DNA from: JACKII01 sp963974445
GTDB taxonomy: Bacteria > Pseudomonadota > Alphaproteobacteria > Bin95
Length of the DNA: 18,737 nt
NCBI GenBank assembly: GCA_963974445.1
Contig: CAXBDI010000080.1
Location: forward strand, 1 to 18,737
Direction of reading: 5' to 3'
In this document: positions 14,892-18,737 of the stretch, one piece after another
Layout of the letters: every line of letters starts with the position of its first letter
Position numbering within the stretch: the stretch's first letter is position 1
Translations under genes and position numbers: made by a program
Notes under the pieces: model-generated
What the model was told of the DNA's origin: nothing
Seen by the model: only the letters and a program-made list of their open reading frames with translations
Databases searched by the model: none

Positions 14892-14933
14892 ACAGGTTCA
14901 CGAAAGAACTCTGGCATCAAGGAGGAAAAGCCA

Positions 14934-15983
14934 ATGAAGTATGCACTGACGGCGATAGCCACCGCCGCATTCCTGCTGCCTGCCGGCATGGCCAAGGCGG
15001 AATGCAGCCCCGACAACTGGAAGGACTGCAAGGGCAAAGCTTGGGTCACCGGCGACACCATGGAGACGCCGCTCGGCTCCAAATGGTGGCCGCACCCGCT
15101 CTGGGGCGCGGAAGACACCGCCGGCTCGACCAACTGGTACACCAAGCCGGAGGTCGTGAAGCGCGGCTTGGCCGAGGCGGACAAAGGTGACGTCTATCGT
15201 CTCGGCCGCGACTACTCCGCCAAAATGCCGCTGTTCGGGACACGCACCTTTGCCATGATGATCCCGCATCGCCGCGGTCCTTTTGGAGCGAACAAGCTGC
15301 TTTCGCATCAGGAGTTCGTCGCGACCAACATCGGTCAGGTCGGGACCCAGTTCGATGGGCTTGGCCATATCGGCGTTCTGGTCGGCGATGAGAACGACCA
15401 GAACCAGATGCGGTTCTACAACGGCTTCACCGAACAGGAGATCGTGGCGGAGGGCGGCCTCAAGAAGATCGGCATCGAGAACCTCTACCCGATCGTCGCC
15501 CGCGGTATCCTGATCGACGTCGTCGCCTCCAAGGGCGTCGAGAGTCTCGAGCGCGGTTACGAGATCACCATGGACGACGTGCGCGAAGCCCTCACCAATC
15601 AGGAGATGGCCGACTTCAAGTTCGAGCCCGGCGACGCCGTCTTCTTCCGCACCGGCTGGGGCACGCATTGGGATGACCCCGCCACTTTCAACAATGGCGC
15701 GCCCGGCATCGGCATGGAGGTGGCGCGCTGGCTCTCTGACGAGGTGCAGGCCGGCGTGATGGGTGCCGATACCTGGCCGACGGAGGTGGTGCCGAACCCC
15801 GACAAGGGCTGCGTGTTCTGCGTCCATACCCACATGATCACGCGGCACGGCATCGTGAACCAGGAAAACATGAACCTGGATGGGTTGAGCGAGGACGGAG
15901 TCTATACCTTCCTCTATATGTACAGCCCAACGCCCGTCGCCGGTGCGACAGGTTCCATGGCGTCGCCCGTAGCAGTCGACTGA
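14934..15983 (+). CDS. Secreted cyclase-family (kynurenine formamidase-like) hydrolase
   Basis: A 349-residue protein of the cyclase family (PF04199). An excellent AAGGAGG (14919-14925) lies 8 bases before the ATG. A Sec signal peptide is visible: Lys2, a hydrophobic core and A20-K-A22 before E23; export to the periplasm is likely. The long-form family features are present: PLGSKWWPHPLWGAEDTAGS, MIPHRRGPFG, then GWGTHW, and the tail HTHMITRHGIVNQEN to SPTPVAGATGS. The metal-binding core, normally HxGTHxDxxxH, reads Q135-VGT-Q139-F-D141-GLG-H145, so two His are Gln while the Asp and last His remain. Related enzymes hydrolyse amide or cyclic bonds, such as N-formylkynurenine. The substrate here is unknown, and the Gln changes make the metal site unusual. 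Confidence 0.88.
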   Translation: MKYALTAIATAAFLLPAGMAKAECSPDNWKDCKGKAWVTGDTMETPLGSKWWPHPLWGAEDTAGSTNWYTKPEVVKRGLAEADKGDVYRLGRDYSAKMPLFGTRTFAMMIPHRRGPFGANKLLSHQEFVATNIGQVGTQFDGLGHIGVLVGDENDQNQMRFYNGFTEQEIVAEGGLKKIGIENLYPIVARGILIDVVASKGVESLERGYEITMDDVREALTNQEMADFKFEPGDAVFFRTGWGTHWDDPATFNNGAPGIGMEVARWLSDEVQAGVMGADTWPTEVVPNPDKGCVFCVHTHMITRHGIVNQENMNLDGLSEDGVYTFLYMYSPTPVAGATGSMASPVAVD

Positions 15984-16010
15984 GATGGTGGCGCTGACCA
16001 TACAGACTCT

Positions 16011-16106
16011 TCACCCTGAGCCGGCTCGTAGAGCCGAGTCGAAGGGTCGGTAGCAGGTCCGCGCAGGCCCCTTCGACTCGCCGACGTTGCCGGCGGCTCA
16101 GGGTGA
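16011..16106. repeat. 96-bp nested palindromic element
   Basis: Outer arms TCACCCTGAGCC (16011-16022) and GGCTCAGGGTGA (16095-16106) pair perfectly over 12 bp. Inner arms CGAGTCGAAGGG (16035-16046) and CCCTTCGACTCG (16069-16080) also pair perfectly over 12 bp. Between outer and inner left arms is a small GGCTC-gta-GAGCC hairpin (16023-16035). The whole could fold as a branched cruciform. The core resembles the CCTTCGAC...CTCAGGGTGA-type intergenic repeats I recall from many proteobacterial genomes. It sits between the cyclase and the MetE-like gene. There is no transposase, so a MITE-like or REP-like element is a reasonable label. Confidence 0.8.
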
Positions 16107-16190
16107 GGGGTAGCCATTGGATAGGTCTAACCAGCCAGGCGCATCTGCTTTAGGATGGGCGTCTCCCATGCCAACGTCAGAGAGATACCC

Positions 16191-17348
16191 ATGCTGAAAA
16201 GCGACGGTCGCATCCTCACCACCCACGCGGGCAGCCTGCCGCGCCCGTTCGACCTGACCCGGCTCTATGCCGAGCGGTCGCGGGGCGAGGCGGTCGACGA
16301 AGCGAAAATCGCGGAGATGGGCGAGCAGGCGACGCGCGCCAATGTGGCCCGGCAGATCGAGGCCGGCCTAGACCTGGTGAATAATGGCGAGCAGCCGCGC
16401 GAGGCGTTCTTCCTCTACCTGCAACGGCGGATGAGCGGTTTCGGCCCCGGCGGCCACCGCGCGGCGTTCAAGGACATCCGTGATCACCCGGACTTCGCGC
16501 CAATCCGCGAGGCAATTTTCGACGGCAAGCCTGTCGTCTCAAACATGACGCCGCCAAAGGTGGTGGGCGCGTTGAAATACCTCGACCCCGACGCCGTCGC
16601 CGCCGAATGCCGGCAGTTCAAGCGGGCACTGGAAGGCCAGAACCCAACCGGCACCTTCCTCACCGCGCCCTCGCCGGGCATCGTCGCCACCGCCATCCCG
16701 AACGAGTATTATGACAGCTTCGACGCCTATCTGCGGGCGATCACCGACGCCATCGCCATCGAATACCGCACCATCATCGAGCACGGCTTCGACCTGCAGA
16801 TCGACGCGCCCGACCTGGCTTTGGAGGGCCACGGCCACTTCGCCGACCGGCCGCGCAGCGAGTTCCTGGCCTTTGTCGAGCAGGTGATCGACGAAATCCG
16901 CCGCGTCACCTCTGGCCTGCCGAAGGACCGCATTCGCCTGCACGCCTGCTGGGGCAACTACGAAGGCCCGCACGATGCCGACGTGCCGATCGCCGAAATG
17001 CTGCCGATCCTGACCAAGGCGCATGCGGGTGCGGTGCTGCTGCCCATGGCCAACCCGCGCCACCAGCATGAATACCGCGCCTTCACGCCGCAAAACATTC
17101 CCGACGACATGAGCGTCATCGTCGGCTGCATCGACACCACCACCAACTATGTCGAGCACCCGGAGACCGTGGCTGACCGGCTGGAGCGGGTGGCGCAAAC
17201 CCTGGGCGACCCCACCCGCATCCTGGCCGCGACCGACTGCGGCTTCGACACCTCCGCCGGTGCCGGGCGCGTCGCGCCCAGCGTGGTCTGGTCAAAGCTC
17301 GGGGCCATGGTCGAGGGCGCTAAAATCGCCTCTGGACGGTTGTTTTAA
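16191..17348 (+). CDS. MetE C-terminal-like zinc methyltransferase (cobalamin-independent methionine synthase II family)
   Basis: A 385-residue single-barrel protein related to the catalytic half of MetE and to epoxyalkane:coenzyme M transferase. It starts with ILTTHAGSLPRP (8-19). Family motifs include LVNNGEQPRE, the zinc ligands H251-A-C253 in RLHACWGNYEGPH, and the last ligand C350 in ATDCGF. The segment usually carrying a Glu ligand, of the type FEAANPRHEHE, here reads LLPMANPRHQHE, with Pro285 at the expected place. Such proteins activate a thiol with zinc for alkyl transfer. The stand-alone form lacks the N-terminal MetE domain and its partner is unknown. I chose the ATG at 16191 after AGAGAGA; an in-frame ATG at 16155 would add 12 residues without homology. 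The CoA-transferase follows after 5 bp, so they are probably one operon. Confidence 0.88.
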   Translation: MLKSDGRILTTHAGSLPRPFDLTRLYAERSRGEAVDEAKIAEMGEQATRANVARQIEAGLDLVNNGEQPREAFFLYLQRRMSGFGPGGHRAAFKDIRDHPDFAPIREAIFDGKPVVSNMTPPKVVGALKYLDPDAVAAECRQFKRALEGQNPTGTFLTAPSPGIVATAIPNEYYDSFDAYLRAITDAIAIEYRTIIEHGFDLQIDAPDLALEGHGHFADRPRSEFLAFVEQVIDEIRRVTSGLPKDRIRLHACWGNYEGPHDADVPIAEMLPILTKAHAGAVLLPMANPRHQHEYRAFTPQNIPDDMSVIVGCIDTTTNYVEHPETVADRLERVAQTLGDPTRILAATDCGFDTSAGAGRVAPSVVWSKLGAMVEGAKIASGRLF

Positions 17349-17353
17349 GCGCC

Positions 17354-18556
17354 ATGCAGGCCGGCATTCTGTCGAAAATCACCGTCATCGACATGACGGA
17401 GGGCGTGGCCGGCCCCTATGCCACCATGGTGCTGTCCGATATGGGCGCTAACGTCATCAAGGTCGAGCGGCCCGCCGGCGACTGGTCGCGGCCCGCCGAT
17501 CACTCCCAAGTTGATGGGGAGAGCAACGCCCAATTCATCGCCCTCAACCGCAACAAGCGCGATATCGGTCTGGACGTTACCAGCGCCGAAGGCCGGCAAA
17601 TCCTGGAGCGGCTGATCGCCAAAGCCGACGTTCTGATCTCCAACTTCCGCCCGGGCGCGATGGCCAAGCTCGGCTTCGGCTATGAGCGTTGCCAGGCGAT
17701 CAAGCCGGACCTCGTCTACTGCACCATTTCCGGCTTCGGCCAGGACGGCCCCTATGCCGAACTGCCGGCCAGCGACACCATCATTCAGGCGATGAGCGGC
17801 ATCATGAGCCTGGTTGGCGAGCCAGACGGGCCGCCGCTGCGGGTGGGCTTTCCGCTGACCGACATGGCGGCGGCCAACGCCGCCGTCCAAGCGATCCTGC
17901 TGGCGCTTTTCGGACGCCTGAGCGGCCACGGCGGCGCCAATATCGACATCAGCCTGATGGCCGCCGCTCTGGCACTAATGGGCGCCAGCTATACGCGGTT
18001 TCTGGCCTCCGGCAAGACGCCGCTGCGGCAAGGCAACCAGAACACCAACCTGGCGCCGGCCGGCGCGTTCAAGGCGTCGGACGGGCGCTTCCTCAGCATC
18101 GCCGTGCTGCGGGATTCCCATTGGCAGAAGTTCTGTGCGGCGCTGGAGTTGAGCGACCTGGCCGGCGATCCGCGCTTTGCCACCAACGCTCTCAGGGTTG
18201 AGCATCGGGCGATTCTGGACGAGGTCGTCACGCCGATGTTCGCCTCGCAACCGGCGGATTACTGGCTGGAGCGGCTGCGGGCGGCGGATATTCTCTGCGG
18301 CCCGATCAACACGTTCGCCGACATCGCCGCCGACCCGAACCTCTCCGCGAGCTTTCCGTTGGTGGAGGCGATGGCGCAGACGACCCGACAGGCAGTGGGC
18401 ATTCCGATCCGCCTTGACGGAGAGTACGCGGCCACCTATCGCCCCGCGCCGGCGAAAGGCCAGCACACGGCGGAGGTATTGGCCGAGTTCGGCTATTCCG
18501 ATACCGAGATTCAGGCGTTCCTGGATGCAGGCGCGGTCTTTAAAAAGAAGGCCTGA
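17354..18556 (+). CDS. Family III CoA-transferase (CaiB/BaiF type)
   Basis: A 400-residue CaiB/BaiF family protein of normal length. Signatures are VIDMTEGVAGPYATMVLSDMGANVIKVE (split over 11-38), NRNKRDIGLD, ISNFRPGAM, YCTISGFGQDGPY and a probable catalytic D170 in GFPLTDMAAA, which lines up with Asp169 of formyl-CoA transferase. The C-terminal part has NQNTNLAPAGAFKASDGR and GPINTFADIAADP. The enzyme moves CoA between carboxylic acids through an aspartyl-CoA thioester, in the cytoplasm. The donor and acceptor are not deducible. The start ATG is 5 bp after the MetE-like stop, with no clear ribosome-binding site, so it probably relies on coupled translation. A palindromic repeat lies 42 bp downstream. 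Confidence 0.95.
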   Translation: MQAGILSKITVIDMTEGVAGPYATMVLSDMGANVIKVERPAGDWSRPADHSQVDGESNAQFIALNRNKRDIGLDVTSAEGRQILERLIAKADVLISNFRPGAMAKLGFGYERCQAIKPDLVYCTISGFGQDGPYAELPASDTIIQAMSGIMSLVGEPDGPPLRVGFPLTDMAAANAAVQAILLALFGRLSGHGGANIDISLMAAALALMGASYTRFLASGKTPLRQGNQNTNLAPAGAFKASDGRFLSIAVLRDSHWQKFCAALELSDLAGDPRFATNALRVEHRAILDEVVTPMFASQPADYWLERLRAADILCGPINTFADIAADPNLSASFPLVEAMAQTTRQAVGIPIRLDGEYAATYRPAPAKGQHTAEVLAEFGYSDTEIQAFLDAGAVFKKKA

Positions 18557-18597
18557 TGCGCGCGGTAAATAGGTTCGTCGCTCCAACAACTCTCCCC

Positions 18598-18692
18598 GTC
18601 CCAAACTTGATTTGGGACCCATGCCTGAGACCTTTTCATAGAGACCGGACTTTGTGGTCGGCGCTCAGGCATGGGCACCGTGTCGAGCACGG
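18598..18692. repeat. Dispersed palindromic repeat, copy 2
   Basis: Same architecture and orientation as the element at 10053-10148. A perfect hairpin GTCCCAAA-cttga-TTTGGGAC (18598-18618) has the same five-base loop. A perfect 12-bp long-range pairing joins CCCATGCCTGAG (18618-18629) to CTCAGGCATGGG (18664-18675). A last small hairpin is CCGTG-tcgag-CACGG (18678-18692). Stem bases that differ from copy 1 change on both sides (AAA/TTT against TGG/CCA), so the pairing is kept. It follows the CoA-transferase. The remaining bases to the window end show no gene. Confidence 0.78.
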
Positions 18693-18737
18693 GGCGGAGG
18701 GGGAAGTGGAAAATGGGTGCCGTCTTCACAAACCGCC

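Noticed and set aside
15914..16117. A 67-codon minus-strand frame over the 96-bp palindrome
   Set aside because: It is repeat-derived and overlaps the cyclase 3' end, with no independent evidence of coding.
18511..18729. A 72-codon minus-strand frame at the window end
   Set aside because: Most of it is translation of the palindromic repeat and the end of the CoA-transferase gene; such repeat-derived frames are commonly mis-annotated as hypothetical proteins.

Overview
This is a high-GC bacterial chromosomal window from what looks like an alphaproteobacterium, possibly of the Rhodospirillales. That placement is inferred from the strong GC bias of third codon positions, the gene families present (a COG3146/DUF482 acyltransferase, a yggT-DUF167-folD run, a patatin of the GGGAPN type) and the dispersed palindromic repeats. 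I see no phage, plasmid, IS transposase, CRISPR or RNA gene. Most of the window is core or ordinary metabolic sequence.

Layout. Bases 1-767 hold the 3' part of a FemAB/GNAT-like acyltransferase, convergent with a patatin-like protein (798-1868, minus). After a 401-bp gap with no credible gene comes a thiamine-diphosphate enzyme of the acetolactate-synthase type (2270-3931, plus). It converges on a minus-strand operon, yggT - DUF167 - folD (4005-5495), whose genes overlap. Divergent from yggT is pheS-pheT (5672-9144, plus, ATGA overlap). Next, on the minus strand, are a HAD hydrolase (9305-9940), an enoyl-CoA hydratase (10186-10953) and a nitroreductase (10953-11639). The last two are translationally coupled by TGATG. 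At 11762-11977 lies a 71-codon chimeric remnant that joins the start of a CutA protein to the end of a 3-hydroxybutyrate dehydrogenase. A small lipoprotein (12177-12593, plus) converges on a CinA-type protein (12781-14025, minus). The right third is all plus strand: a LysE-type exporter, a secreted cyclase-family hydrolase, a MetE-C-terminal-like zinc methyltransferase and a family III CoA-transferase. The last two are only 5 bp apart.

How the genes fit together. pheST provides Phe-tRNA synthetase and folD provides one-carbon folate units. The hydratase, CoA-transferase, nitroreductase, cyclase and ThDP enzyme look like scattered catabolic or acyl-CoA functions rather than one clear pathway. 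I found no convincing new multi-gene system.

The points most worth a second look are local. They are the cutA/bdhA chimera, a structured dispersed repeat whose two copies show compensatory stem changes, a separate 96-bp palindromic element, and four enzymes whose signature catalytic or metal-binding residues are altered (patatin, CinA C-domain, cyclase, MetE-like).
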